64,000 bases of DNA from contig CAVQXT010000007.1 of assembly GCA_963717945.1 (NCBI GenBank), forward strand, positions 1,302,001-1,366,000, read 5' to 3'. The stretch is from FEN-299 sp963717945 (lineage in GTDB: Bacteria; Acidobacteriota; Vicinamibacteria; Vicinamibacterales; Fen-181). Shown here piece after piece: positions 15,798 to 29,000 of the stretch. Position 1 is the first letter of the stretch. Every line of letters starts with the position of its first letter. The notes under the pieces were generated by a model. That model was not told the origin of the DNA. It saw only the letters and a program-made list of their open reading frames with translations, and did not search any database. Made by a program: the position numbers and the translations under genes.

Positions 15798-16337
15798 TCA
15801 GCGTGGAATCCCCAGCGCCTTGAGGCGCGCCACGACGTCTCGGCCGTGCGACTCGGGGCTCACCTGCTTGTCGATGTAGAGGATCTTCCCGTCGCGCCCG
15901 ATGTAGAACGTCCACCGCGACGCGTAAGCCTTGTCCCCGGTGATGACGCCGTAGGCCCTGGCCACCTCCTTGCCCGGGTCGCTCAGCACCGGGTAATCGA
16001 GGCCCAGTTCCTCGGCGAACTTCTTGTTGGTTTCCGGCGTGTCCACGCTGGCGGTGAAGTAGGCCACACCGGTCTTGCGAATGTCGGCGCCGCTCTCACG
16101 GAGCGACTTGCACTCGAGGGTTCAACCCGAGGTGAACGCCTTGGGGAACCAGGCCAGCACGACCGGCTGCTTGCCCTTGAACTCGGCCAGTGTGTAAGTC
16201 TTGCCGTCCGAACCCGGCAGCTGGAACGCCGGTGCGACATCTCCGGGTTTCAAATCGTCAGCCGGACTCGGGCTGGCCGCCGCTGCCGCCAGGACTGCCA
16301 ACCCCAGGGATGCGAAGACCATTCCTATTTCAGTCAT
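15798..16337 (-). CDS. Exported peroxiredoxin, probable selenoprotein (in-frame TGA at catalytic position)
   Basis: Reading from ATG 16337 gives 71 residues, then TGA (16122-16124), then 107 more residues in the same frame to the stop. Both halves are AhpC/TSA peroxiredoxin: an N-terminal hydrophobic signal segment, DVAPAFQLPGSDGK, WFPKAFTSG, then TLECKSLRESG, DYPVLSDPGK and the conserved Arg in ASRWTFYIGRDG. The TGA falls exactly where family members have the peroxide-attacking cysteine (FTxGC-T), so selenocysteine at residue 72 is the simplest reading. A resolving cysteine remains at residue 76. A SECIS-like hairpin starts 15 nt after the TGA. The expected role is reduction of peroxides in the periplasm. 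A nonsense mutation or sequencing error is the alternative. No selenium genes are in the window. Confidence 0.8.
16089..16107 (-). promoter_or_regulatory. Candidate bacterial SECIS hairpin
   Basis: On the minus-strand mRNA, GUCGCUC-CGUGA-GAGCGGC forms a 7-bp stem (one G-U) with a 5-nt loop whose second base is G. The loop starts 22 nt after the UGA, inside the range known for bacterial SECIS elements bound by SelB. It lies within the coding sequence, as bacterial SECIS elements do. Confidence 0.6.
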
Positions 16338-16408
16338 GGACCGCCTCCAGATCTACGTGGCGAACCTCCCGACAACCCCATATTAACCCCGCTCCCCACC
16401 CTGGCAGC

Positions 16409-16440
16409 GCGGGCCTCCTGGCCCGCAGTCAACGGCCGCC
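16409..16440. repeat. REP-like hairpin, site 2
   Basis: GCGGGCC-TCCT-GGCCCGC occupies 16409-16426 between the divergent peroxiredoxin and PEGA genes, followed by a GCCGCCGGC remnant of the second hairpin. Confidence 0.65.
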
Positions 16441-16481
16441 GGCCCGAATGTTCGGCGGGTCTCGCGCCGATAGAAGACACG

Positions 16482-18828
16482 ATGGCAGTGGCTGTGCCGG
16501 ATCGGCTGTCCCATGGGCAGGCGGCGGGGTTCCGCGACCGCCTCGGCGAACGGGTCGTCCTGGCCCAGAAGTCGGGCGTTCTGCTGGAATACCTGTACTT
16601 CGCCGATTCGTTGGCCGGCGCCCCGTTCTTTGCCCAGGCCCTGAAGGAGCGCGTCGCCAGGCTCTCGACCTTTTCGCACGCCTCCTACTGCCGCGTCCGG
16701 CGGGTGCAACTGCCCTCGGACCCCGGCATCCGGCCGGCGCTCGTCTCGGTGCACGTTCCCGGCCGCCGGCTGACGGAGATTCTCGACGCGGCCGCCTGGG
16801 CCGGCGTGCGCCCACCCATCTCAGCCGTGCTGGCCGCCGTAAAACAGGCGATGGCTTCCGTCGCGCTGCTCCACGATTTCGCGCCGGACGGGTTCCATGG
16901 CGCGATCGGGCCCGATCGGCTCATCCTCGCCGCCGAGGGACGCATCGTCATGGCCGAGCACGTGCTCGGCACCGTGATGACGCAGGCCGCCGACGCGTGG
17001 GGGGCGGGTCGCCTGTGGCGTGAGTTGGGCGTGGCGACGATGACGGACCCGGCCCTCGCGCACGACGGCCGGCGCGACGACGTGGTGCAGGTAGGTCTGC
17101 TCGTCCTGGCGCTGCTGCTGGGCCGGACGATCGCGCCGCACGAGTATCCGGACGAAGTGCTCTGGCTGCTGCAGCAGGCGACCGAGACCGCGCCCGACGG
17201 CACGCGCACGCCGCTCGGAACGGGCCTCCACGACTGGGTCGAGCGCACCCTCTCGATCGCCGGCGAGCGGTCGTTCACCTCGCTGATCGAGTCGCAGAAG
17301 GCCCTGGCAGACCTCTGTCAGGACGAGCGCTATGGCGCATCGCCTTCCGCGTGGAACGCCTTCATCTCCACGTGCGAAGCCGCCCTGCAGAGGATGCCGC
17401 CCCCGGCGACGGTGTCTCCCGAGCCGGCGCCGGAACCAGAGACGATACCGGAAGTGACATCCGACGGGCAGGCCGCGGCCGCAGGCATCGGGGCAGGCGC
17501 GGCGGCGGATCTGCTGGCGTCGTGGACCGTCGAATCCGAGCCGGTGCGCCCGGCCGCTCCCGCGGTCGGGCACGCCGACCGGGTTGCCGCGCCTCCGGAC
17601 GCAGCCCCCACGGCGGCGGAAGCGGTTCTCGCGGCGGCGTCGCCGACCGCACTTCCGGCGCCAGCGCAACCGGCGTTCGAGGCTCCGGCGCAACCGGCTC
17701 TCACGGCACCGCCGCTTCCTCCTCGCGCTGACAGCGCCCCGTTGCCCGTTCTTCAGATCGACAGCGCCCTGGATACGTCTGGAATGCCCTGGCAGCCCGA
17801 GGAGCCGGCAGGCGAAGTCGAGCCGCCAGACGCCGGGCCGCCGGACACCGAGTCGGAAGCCCAACCCTGGCTCACGAAGAAGTGGCCGCTGTCGCCGGCT
17901 CTGGTCGTCCGACCGGTGCTGGTGCTCGGCCTCCTGCTGGCGGTCGCGGCGGCCGCAGTCGTCTACGCGCCGCGGGTCTGGGCCTTGGTCTTCGCCGATC
18001 AGCGGACGTCGGGGCAGCTCATCGTCGACAGCGAGCCGACGGGATCCAGCGTCACCGTTGATGGACGGTTCCTGGGGCTGACGCCGCTCACCGCAACGCT
18101 CCGCGAAGGCTCCCATCGCCTGGAGGTCCAGAGCGGGGGGGCGCTGCAGTCGAAGACGGTCCAGATCGAGGCTGGCAAGCGGCTGGCCGAGCGGTTGACG
18201 TTTCCGGGCAGCCAGGACCGCGGCGGGCTGTCGGTCACGACATATCCGGTGGCGGGACGCGTCATCGTCGACGGCGAGGCTCGAGGCCCCGCGCCAGTAA
18301 ACGTCGCGGACCTGACCCCGGGTTCCCACGTCGTCGTCATCGAGACACCGCTCGGCTCGCAAACCCAGGAAGTCACCGTGCAGGCCGGCAAGCTGCTGTC
18401 GGTGGCGGTGCAGACCATCTCGTGGGTGAAGGTCGCGGCGCCCTACGATTCTCGAGGTCTCGGAGGACGGGCGGCCGCTGGGCACGACCGGCCAGGCGAG
18501 CGTCGTCGTGTCGCCCGGGCACCACCACCTCGAGTTCGCCAACCTGGGCCTCGGGCTCAAGCTCCGGCAGACCGTCGACACCGAGCCCGGGAGACTGGTC
18601 ACCGTGCCGCTCGAGCTGCCGATGGGCACGCTGAATCTGACGTCAGACCAGCCGACCGAGGTGCTGGTGGACGGGCAAGTGGTCGGCAATACGCCGGTAT
18701 CCGGCATGGCGGTGCCGCTCGGCAAGCACGAAATCACCTTCCAGCATCCGAAGTACGGGAAGCTGGTCTACAACGTGACGGCCACCCTGGCCGGCCCCGT
18801 CCGCCTGAGAGCCTCCTTCCAGAAGTAG
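16482..18828 (+). CDS. Pseudokinase-like membrane protein with PEGA repeats (frameshifted)
   Basis: About the first 280 residues resemble a degenerate protein kinase fold: LLHDFAPDGFHGAIGPDRLIL sits where HRDxKPxN is expected, and DDVVQVGLLVLALLLGR resembles helix F. The Asp and DFG motifs are missing. A Pro/Ala-rich linker (about 310-460), one membrane helix (about 475-500) and PEGA domains (VDGRFLG, VDGEARG, EDGRPLG, VDGQVVG) follow. The frame runs to about 18446 and then continues in the +1 frame to the stop at 18828. Removing one base near 18447-18453 would give a continuous PYDLEV. PEGA proteins are envelope proteins of unclear role. It could be a pseudogene or an assembly error. TAGAAG lies 5 nt before the ATG. 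Confidence 0.65.
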
Positions 18829-18844
18829 CCCGCCCCGAAGGCTC

Positions 18845-19321
18845 TCACTTCATCGCCGCGATCGTCTCCAGGTGCTTCAGATGGTGCAGCTCGTGTCCCG
18901 CGAGCATGACCATCACGTCCCGGACGTCGAGCTGTCCGCGCTCGGGATGCTGGAAAGTCCGCCCCAGATCCGCCGGCGACAGGCTGCGGAAGAACGCGAG
19001 ATTGAGCGCGCGCAGTCCTTCGTAGGCCGCCAGCGCGGCTGCGGGCTCGGTGGCCGGCTCGCTGGCCATCCAGCGGTCCTGGTCGAACGGCTGGACCACG
19101 TAGTTGTCGCTCGTGAGCGCCATCCTGGCCCTCACGCCGAAGGCCAGTTCCGTCTGGGCCAGGTGCACGACCAGCTGGCGTGCGGTCCACTTGCCGGGCG
19201 CGTAGCTCCGCGCGAGGCCGGCGGGGCCGAGCGCCGACACGATCTGAAGGATTCGCGACGGCGTTTCGGCCATCGCCACCAGGGGATCCCGGTTGCCGAG
19301 GCTTGCTGCATAAGGGTTCAT
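18845..19321 (-). CDS. DinB-family protein (putative metal-dependent enzyme)
   Basis: 158 residues with the DinB four-helix bundle. The three metal-binding histidines are probably in LVVHLAQTE (first) and GHELHHLKHL near the C-terminus. The N-terminal part (ETPSRILQIVSALGP) and the region before the first His are typical. Relatives include mycothiol- and bacillithiol-dependent transferases and DNA-damage-inducible proteins, but the substrate is not readable. The start at 19321 is chosen because a TATCAT box lies 6 nt upstream. It is convergent with the PEGA gene and divergent from the DUF2891 gene. Confidence 0.8.
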   Translation of the reverse strand: MNPYAASLGNRDPLVAMAETPSRILQIVSALGPAGLARSYAPGKWTARQLVVHLAQTELAFGVRARMALTSDNYVVQPFDQDRWMASEPATEPAAALAAYEGLRALNLAFFRSLSPADLGRTFQHPERGQLDVRDVMVMLAGHELHHLKHLETIAAMK

Positions 19322-19327
19322 GAGACC

Positions 19328-19333
19328 ATGATA
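19328..19333 (-). promoter_or_regulatory. Candidate -10 box (TATCAT) for dinB-like gene
   Basis: TATCAT on the minus strand is 6 nt from ATG 19321, with no ribosome site. This is the leaderless layout. Confidence 0.5.
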
Positions 19334-19361
19334 GTCCGGACCGGAATCAAGGAGGCGAGTG

Positions 19362-20480
19362 GTGGACAAGTTCATGGCGGTGATGGGTGCGTGCCTGGTG
19401 CTCGGGGCCGCGGCGCAGGCGGTGGGGCAACAGCGCACGGCCGCCCGCTTCGACGAAGCGGCGGCGGCGAGGTTCGCGGCGCTGGCGCTCGACTGCGTCC
19501 ACAAGGAGTATCCGAACAAGATCGCCCACGTGCTCGCGAGCGACGCGGACGTGCTCCCGCCCCGCGAGTTGACGCCGGCTTTCTACGGCTGCTACGACTG
19601 GCACTCGTCGGTTCACGGCCACTGGCTGCTGGTCCGGCTGGCACGCACGTTCCCACAGGCCCCGTTCGCGGCGACGGCACGGGAGGCCGTGGGCGAGAGC
19701 CTGACGCCCGAGCACATCGCGGGTGAGGTCAAGTACCTGCAGGGCGCCGGGCGGGCGAGCTTCGAGCGGCCCTACGGTCTTGCCTGGCTGCTGCAACTCG
19801 ACGCCGAGCTCCGCGAATGGAACGACGCGCAGGCGAGGACCTGGGCGGCGGCGTTGAATCCGCTCACCGAGGCCGCCGTCGCCCGGTTCAAGGAGTGGCT
19901 GCCCAAGCTCGCCAGCCCGATCCGGATCGGCGAGCACGACCAGACCGCCTTTTCGTTCGGCCTGATCCTGGATTGGGCGCGCACGGCCGGCGATCGCGCG
20001 ACAGCCGACCTGCTGACGGGCCGGATCCGCGACTTCTACCTGAAGGACCGCGGCTGCCCGTTCTCGTGGGAGCCCTCGGGGCAGGACTTCCTCTCGCCGT
20101 GCCTGGCGGAAGCGGACCTCATGCGCCGCGTCCTGCCGCCCGCGGAGTTCGCGACCTGGCTGACCGCGTTCCTGCCCGACATCCCGAAAGACGGGAGCGC
20201 CGCGTGGCTGGCGCCTGCCGTGGTGACCGATCCCGGGGACCCGAAGCTGGCGCATCTCGACGGCCTCAACCTGAGCCGCGCCTGGATGCTCGAGGGCATT
20301 GCGGCCGGACTGCCGGCCGGCGACGTGCGGCGGAAGGCGCTGGCCGCCGCCGCGGCCCGGCACCGCGATGCCGGCCTGCGCGCCGTCACGGGTGAACACT
20401 ACGAGGGCGGCCACTGGCTGGGCAGCTTCGCGGTGTACCTGACGACGGGGAGGGGGCTCGCCGCCGCGGAGACTCGGTAG
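19362..20480 (+). CDS. Secreted DUF2891 protein
   Basis: About 372 residues. An N-terminal hydrophobic signal segment ends near AAAQAVGQQ. The rest matches DUF2891: LTPAFYGCYDWHSSVHGHW near the start, GEHDQTAFSFGLILDWA in the middle, and EGGHWLGSFAVYL at the end. The conserved His, Trp and Glu residues suggest an alpha/alpha-barrel like that of glycan-acting enzymes, but the family has no proven activity. AAGGAGG at 19349-19355 suits GTG 19362 slightly better than GTG 19359. Confidence 0.8.
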   Translation: MDKFMAVMGACLVLGAAAQAVGQQRTAARFDEAAAARFAALALDCVHKEYPNKIAHVLASDADVLPPRELTPAFYGCYDWHSSVHGHWLLVRLARTFPQAPFAATAREAVGESLTPEHIAGEVKYLQGAGRASFERPYGLAWLLQLDAELREWNDAQARTWAAALNPLTEAAVARFKEWLPKLASPIRIGEHDQTAFSFGLILDWARTAGDRATADLLTGRIRDFYLKDRGCPFSWEPSGQDFLSPCLAEADLMRRVLPPAEFATWLTAFLPDIPKDGSAAWLAPAVVTDPGDPKLAHLDGLNLSRAWMLEGIAAGLPAGDVRRKALAAAAARHRDAGLRAVTGEHYEGGHWLGSFAVYLTTGRGLAAAETR

Positions 20481-20481
20481 C

Positions 20482-20524
20482 GCGAGCCTCCTGGCTCGCG
20501 AACCGGCCGGCCAGGAGGCCGGCC
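20482..20524. repeat. REP-like double hairpin, site 3
   Basis: GCGAGCC-TCCT-GGCTCGC and GGCCGGCC-AGGA-GGCCGGCC lie side by side between convergent DUF2891 and tag genes. Confidence 0.7.
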
Positions 20525-20555
20525 CCACCAACATGGAATTCAGTTCGTACGATCC

Positions 20556-21143
20556 TCAGATCGCACGATCGCGAGATTTCGCTATCTCCGCGTGTCGATA
20601 GCAGGTGGTGAGGTGATCGTTGACCATGCCAACCGCCTGCATGAAGGCGTAGCAGATCGTCGAGCCGACGAACCTGAATCCGCGGCGCTGCAGGTCCTTG
20701 CTCAACGCGTCCGACTGCGGCGTCTTCGCCGGCACCTCCTTCATCGTCCGCCACCGGTTGATCCTCGGCGTGCCGCCGACGAACGTCCAGAGGTAGGCGT
20801 CGAAGGTCCCGAATTCCCGGCGCACGTCCAGGAACGCGCGGGCGTTGCCGATCGCCGCGTCGATCTTCATCCGGTTGCGGACGATGCCGGCGTCGGCGAG
20901 CAGGGCAGCGACCTTCCGCCCGTCGTAGTCGGCGACCGCCGCCGCGTCGAACCGGTCGAACACCTCGCGGTAGCGCTCGCGTTTGCGCAGGATCGTGATC
21001 CAGCTCAGGCCGGCCTGCGCGCCCTCGAGCACCAGCATCTCGAACAGGTGGCGGTCGTCGTGCGCGGGCACGCCCCACTCGTGGTCGTGGTAGGCGAGAT
21101 ACAGCGGGTCGGCGGTCGGCCACGGGCAGCGGGTGAGTGTCAC
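20556..21143 (-). CDS. tag: DNA-3-methyladenine glycosylase I
   Basis: 195 residues, full length. TRCPWPTADPLYLAYHDHEWGVP is the Tag N-terminus with zinc ligands Cys6 and His19, and the base-pocket segment QAGLSWITILRKR and GSTICYAFMQAVGMVNDH supply the other conserved parts. It excises 3-methyladenine from alkylated DNA. The GTG start at 21143 follows the metH stop after a single base, so translation of the two is almost certainly coupled. Confidence 0.93.
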   Translation of the reverse strand: MTLTRCPWPTADPLYLAYHDHEWGVPAHDDRHLFEMLVLEGAQAGLSWITILRKRERYREVFDRFDAAAVADYDGRKVAALLADAGIVRNRMKIDAAIGNARAFLDVRREFGTFDAYLWTFVGGTPRINRWRTMKEVPAKTPQSDALSKDLQRRGFRFVGSTICYAFMQAVGMVNDHLTTCYRHAEIAKSRDRAI

Positions 21144-21144
21144 G

Positions 21145-24816
<3,672 letters not shown>

Positions 24817-24824
24817 ACCGGTTG

Positions 24825-24834
24825 ATTGTACACT
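24825..24834. promoter_or_regulatory. Overlapping divergent -10 boxes between metH and the asparaginase-like gene
   Basis: Minus-strand TACAAT (24825-24830) serves metH, and plus-strand TACACT (24829-24834) serves the gene at 24842. They overlap by two bases around TGTACA, so polymerase could use only one at a time. Both genes would start 7-8 nt after the box. Confidence 0.55.
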
Positions 24835-24841
24835 GGCGCTT

Positions 24842-25339
24842 ATGGCCATCAGGATCCTCGTGACCGGGGGAACCTTCGACAAGCAGTACGACGAGATTCA
24901 CGCGACGCTCGTCTTCAAGGACTCGCACGTCGGCGAGATGCTGCGGCTCGGCCGCTGCCGCCTGGACGTGGAACTGCGCACGATCATGATGGTGGACAGC
25001 CTGGACATGAGCGACGCCGACCGGCAGGCCATCGTGCAGAACTGCCGGCAGTGCGAGGAGCTGAAGATCGTCATCACGCACGGCACCGACACGATGGTCG
25101 AAACCGCGGCGGCGCTCGCGCAGGCCGGGGGGATGGAGCAGAAGACGATCGTGCTGACCGGGGCGATGATCCCGTACGCGTTCGGCAGCTCCGACGGGAT
25201 GTTCAACCTCGGGTCGGCGCTGTCCTTCGTGCAGTCGCTTCCGCCGGGCGTCTACGTGGCGATGAACGGCCGGTCCTTCCGGTGGGACGAGGTGCGGAAG
25301 AACCGCCAGACGGGCGTGTTCGAGGCCGTAGTATCATGA
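24842..25339 (+). CDS. Single-domain asparaginase-like protein
   Basis: 165 residues, about half the length of a type I or II asparaginase. Only the N-terminal catalytic domain is present: VTGGTFD with the first threonine nucleophile, ITHGTDTMVETA with the second Thr-Asp pair, and LTGAMIPY with downstream AFGSSDG. The C-terminal domain that usually completes the dimer is missing and the stop is clean. Such short proteins are known as asparaginase domain proteins of uncertain substrate. Amidohydrolase activity is plausible. No Shine-Dalgarno precedes the ATG. Confidence 0.8.
   Translation: MAIRILVTGGTFDKQYDEIHATLVFKDSHVGEMLRLGRCRLDVELRTIMMVDSLDMSDADRQAIVQNCRQCEELKIVITHGTDTMVETAAALAQAGGMEQKTIVLTGAMIPYAFGSSDGMFNLGSALSFVQSLPPGVYVAMNGRSFRWDEVRKNRQTGVFEAVVS
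25332..25337 (+). promoter_or_regulatory. Candidate -10 box (TATCAT) for the ferritin-like gene
   Basis: It sits inside the end of the asparaginase-like gene, about 35 nt before GTG 25373. Confidence 0.35.
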
Positions 25340-25372
25340 GGAACCCGACCATCTGACAGGGAGGATCCGAGC

Positions 25373-25882
25373 GTGACGATCGAACAGGCCATCAAGACCG
25401 GGATCGAATTCGAGTTGCAGGTGCGGCACGTGTACTCGGAGGCCGCAAAGAAATTCAAGGACCCGGTGGCGCGCAAGATCTTCGGCGTGCTGGCCGACGA
25501 GGAAGACCGCCACGTGCAGTACCTCGAGAGCCGCCTCGACGAGTGGGAGCGGACCGGGGAGGTGACGGCGGCGGTCCTCGAGACGGTCATCCCGTCCCAG
25601 GCGGCGATCGACGGCGCGATGGGGAAGCTCACCACGCGGATGGCCGTGCAGGACTTCGGCGTCGAGCTGGAGATGCTCAAGAAGGCGCTCGCGCTCGAGA
25701 TCGAGGCGACGAACTTCTTCAAGCAGATGGTCGCGGAGCTGAAGAACGAGGAGCAGAAGCTCTTCAGCCGGTTCGTCGAGATCGAGGCCGGGCACGAAGC
25801 GATCGTCCAGGCGGAGATCGACGCGCTGACGGGCCTCGGGTTCTGGTTCGACTACACCGAGTTCAGGCTCGAGGGGGCGTAG
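25373..25882 (+). CDS. Ferritin-like / rubrerythrin-domain protein
   Basis: 169 residues, nearly all helical. Paired iron ligands are visible: Glu in GIEFELQVRHVYSEAA, EEDRH (first ExxH), ALEIEATNFF, and EIEAGHE (second ExxH). This is the four-helix diiron bundle without the rubredoxin tail of true rubrerythrin. A role in iron handling or peroxide detoxification is likely but not proven. GTG 25373 has a GGGAGGATC ribosome site. Confidence 0.83.
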   Translation: MTIEQAIKTGIEFELQVRHVYSEAAKKFKDPVARKIFGVLADEEDRHVQYLESRLDEWERTGEVTAAVLETVIPSQAAIDGAMGKLTTRMAVQDFGVELEMLKKALALEIEATNFFKQMVAELKNEEQKLFSRFVEIEAGHEAIVQAEIDALTGLGFWFDYTEFRLEGA

Positions 25883-26033
25883 AGCAATCGGAACTGACGA
25901 TGAGGAATCGGTTCTGACGATGAGTAGTCGGATCGGTAGGGCGACCCTTTAGGGTTGCCCCAGCGAGACATCCGTGACCCGACCTGAAGTCCGTGCGGCC
26001 TTCAGCCCTCAGCCTTCAGCCTTCAGCCCTCTG
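25883..26033. repeat. Direct 20-bp repeat and heptamer array
   Basis: Two adjacent 20-bp units (25887-25906 and 25907-25926) share ATCGG..CTGACGATGAG. Further on, CTTCAGC/CCTCAGC heptamers run over 25999-26031 up to the stop of the next gene. Confidence 0.65.
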
Positions 26034-29000
26034 TCACTCCTTGCTCACATTCACGTAGTAGAGATCCGTCGCCACCTCGAACTCGTCCTTCTTGATCGTC
26101 GTCGTCATCACCTTCCAGTCCGTCGTCGGCGTGATGGTCTGCCAGTGGTTCTTCGCGCCGACCTTGATCGGCATGTTGAAGCCGCTGACGCCGGCCGTCC
26201 ACCGGTAGGCCACCTGGCCGTCCTCGAGGAACTGAAGGTCGAGCGTCGGCAGGGGAGCCTGCCTCAGGTACTCGTCGAAGATCGGCGTCAGGTCGCGGCC
26301 GGTTCGCCGGTTGAAGAACGCGACGACGTCCTCGGTCGCGATGTTCTTGTACTTGAACTCCTGGAAGCACGCCTTGATGAGCGCGAACCACTGCGGGTCG
26401 TTGTCGATGACGTGCCGGAGAGTGTTCAGGAAGAGCGCGCCCTTGAAGTACTGGTCCTGCGACGGCGTCCGGTTGATCCCCTTCGGCGTGACAATCGGCT
26501 CGCGGTTCCTGACCTTCGACTTGTAGCCGTTGAGGTACTTCAGGGCGTCGGCGTACCCCCACATGTGCTCGACGTAGAGCCCCTCCATGTAGGTGCCCCA
26601 GCCCTCGTGGATCCACATGTCCGAGATGTCGGCCGCCGTGACGGCGTTGCCGAACCACTCGTGCGCGCTCTCGTGGATGATGATGAAGTCGAAGCGCGGG
26701 CTGATCCCGACGCCGGTCCAGTCGCGCTCGAGATACCCGTTGGCGAAGTGGTTGCCGTAGGTCACCGCCGTCTGGTGCTCCATCCCCGAGTACGGCGCCT
26801 CGATCAACTTGTAGCCGTCCTTTTCGAACGGGTAGCGCCCGAAGTACCGCTCGAACGCCTCGATCATCGACTTCGCCTGGACGAATTGCTTCTTCGCCTT
26901 CTCGAGGTTTTCCGGCAGGCAATAGAAGTCGAGCGTCAGGCCGTTGACCGTGTCCGAGAAGTGCACGTAGCGCCCGATGTTGAGCGAGACGTCGTAGTTG
27001 TTGATCGGATACTGGATCAGCCAGTCCCAGCGCGTGTAGCCGTCGCCGAGATCGGTTTTGCCCACGAACGTCCCGTTCGACACGTCCACCAGGTCGTTCG
27101 GGATCGACACGCTGAGGCGCATCTCCTCGACTTCTTCGCGCTGCTGGTCTTTGTTGGGCCACCAGACGCTCGCGCCGATCCCCTGGCAGGCCGTGTTGAT
27201 CCAGGGGCGGCCGGCAGGGTCCTTGCCGAAGGTGAAGCCGCCGAATCTCCCCGTCGCCTTGGGCTGGCCCGAGTAGTAGAAGTCGATGGCGTAGGTCTGG
27301 CCTTTCTTCAGCGCGGAGGGGAAGTCCACAAAGACCGCGCCGGCCTCGCGCTCGTACTTCAACGTCGTCTTGCCAAGCAGGATGCGGTCCACCTGGAGCG
27401 CGTCCGTGAGGTCGAGCTGGATGCGCGTGCCGTCCGCGAGCATCCGGAACCGGATCGTGTTCCGGCCGCTGATGAACTGCTTCGCCGGATCCACACGGAT
27501 GTCGAGGTCGTAAGACAGCAGACGATTATTGGCCCGGTACTCGCCCCAGCCGCCGCGCAGGATGTCGGCCCGCGTCGGCTCGCGCGGCGGAGGCGTCGGC
27601 GCCCCGCCCATCCGGTACTCCTTCGGGGGCTCGACGCCGACGAGCCACTTGACGAAGTAGTCCCAGCGCCGGCGCATCATGTAGGCCGAGGCCGAACCGT
27701 AGCCGTGGTTCTGGTTCGGCAGCATCAGCAGGTCGAAGTCCTTGTTCGCCTTGATGAGCGCGTCCGCCACCAGCATGGTCTGGTAGGGCGGCACGTTGGT
27801 GTCCATCGTCCCGTGCGCGAGCATCAAGTGGCCCTGCAGGTTCTTCGCGAACTCCTGGTTCGCCTCGGCCGCGTAGCTGTCTGTCCCGTCGGCGCCGCGC
27901 GTCACCAGGCCCTGGTAGCGCTCGCCCCAGTCGTCCTCGTTCAACCGCTGGTCGTGGTTGCCCGACTCGGCGATGCCGGCCTGGAAGAAGCCGGGATACC
28001 GGAACATGGCCGTCGTCGTGGCGAACCCGCCGCCCGAGTGGCCCCAGATCCCGGCGTGGGCGAGATCGATCCAGGAGAAGCGCGCCGCCAGTTCCTTCAT
28101 CCCCGCGATCTGGTCCGGGATCGTGTTGTCGCGCCCCATCGCGCCGTAGTAGGCGTCCTGGAACGACTTCGACCGCCCGGGCGTGCCCATCCCGTCGATG
28201 GTGACGACGATGAAGCCGAGCTCGGCGAGCGCCTGCCGGTCGCCGCGGGCGGCGGCGAACGCGCGGCTGCCGGTCGAGCCTGTCTGCGGGCCCGGGTAGA
28301 CGTTGTTGACGATCGGGTACTTCTTCGACGGGTCGAAACTGCTGGGCCGGAACAGCAAGCCGTAGATGTCGGTCTTGCCGTCGCGCGCCTTCATCTTGAT
28401 AGGCGTCGGCGGCTGCCAGCCGGTGGCGCGGAGGCGCGAGATGTCCGCCTTCTCGAGCATCATCACGAACTTTCCGTTGCCGTCGCGGAGGGCGATGGCC
28501 GGTTCCTGGTCCGGCTGCGAGTAGGTGTCGATGAGGAATCGCCCGGAGGGAGATAGCTGAACGGCATGGTCGGAGACGAGCGGCGTCAGCGAGGTGTAGC
28601 CCGTCCCGTCCAGACCAATGCGGTACGCGTGGCGGAAGTACGGGTCCTCGCCGGGCTCGCGCCCCTGCGCCTCGAACCAGATGGTGCGCGACTTCTCGTC
28701 GAGCCGCAGCAGCTGCATCACCGGCCCCTCGCCGGATGTGACGTGCCGCTTCAACGCCCCGGTGGCGAGGTCGTAGAGGTAGATGTGGCCCCAATTGTCG
28801 CGCTCGGAGTACCAGAGCACTTCGCCGGAACTCCAGAGAACCTGGCACCCGATCCGCGACTCGTACTGCGTGGAGACCTTCTCGCTCATGACCGTGCGGA
28901 CCGCGCCGGTGGCCGTATCGGCCACTCGCAGCACGGCTTCCTTGTGGTCGCGGGAGGTCGAGATGAAGGCGAACTGCCGGCCGTCCGGGCTCCACTTCCA

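Noticed and set aside
15798..16337. Peroxiredoxin as an ordinary pseudogene
   Set aside because: Only one stop, it is TGA at the exact catalytic residue, the frame and all other motifs are intact and a SECIS-like hairpin follows; decay would not be so selective. An error cannot be fully excluded.
15846..16481. Extension of the PEGA gene frame upstream over the peroxiredoxin
   Set aside because: It is antisense to the peroxiredoxin and shows no domain; ATG 16482 follows a -10-like box.
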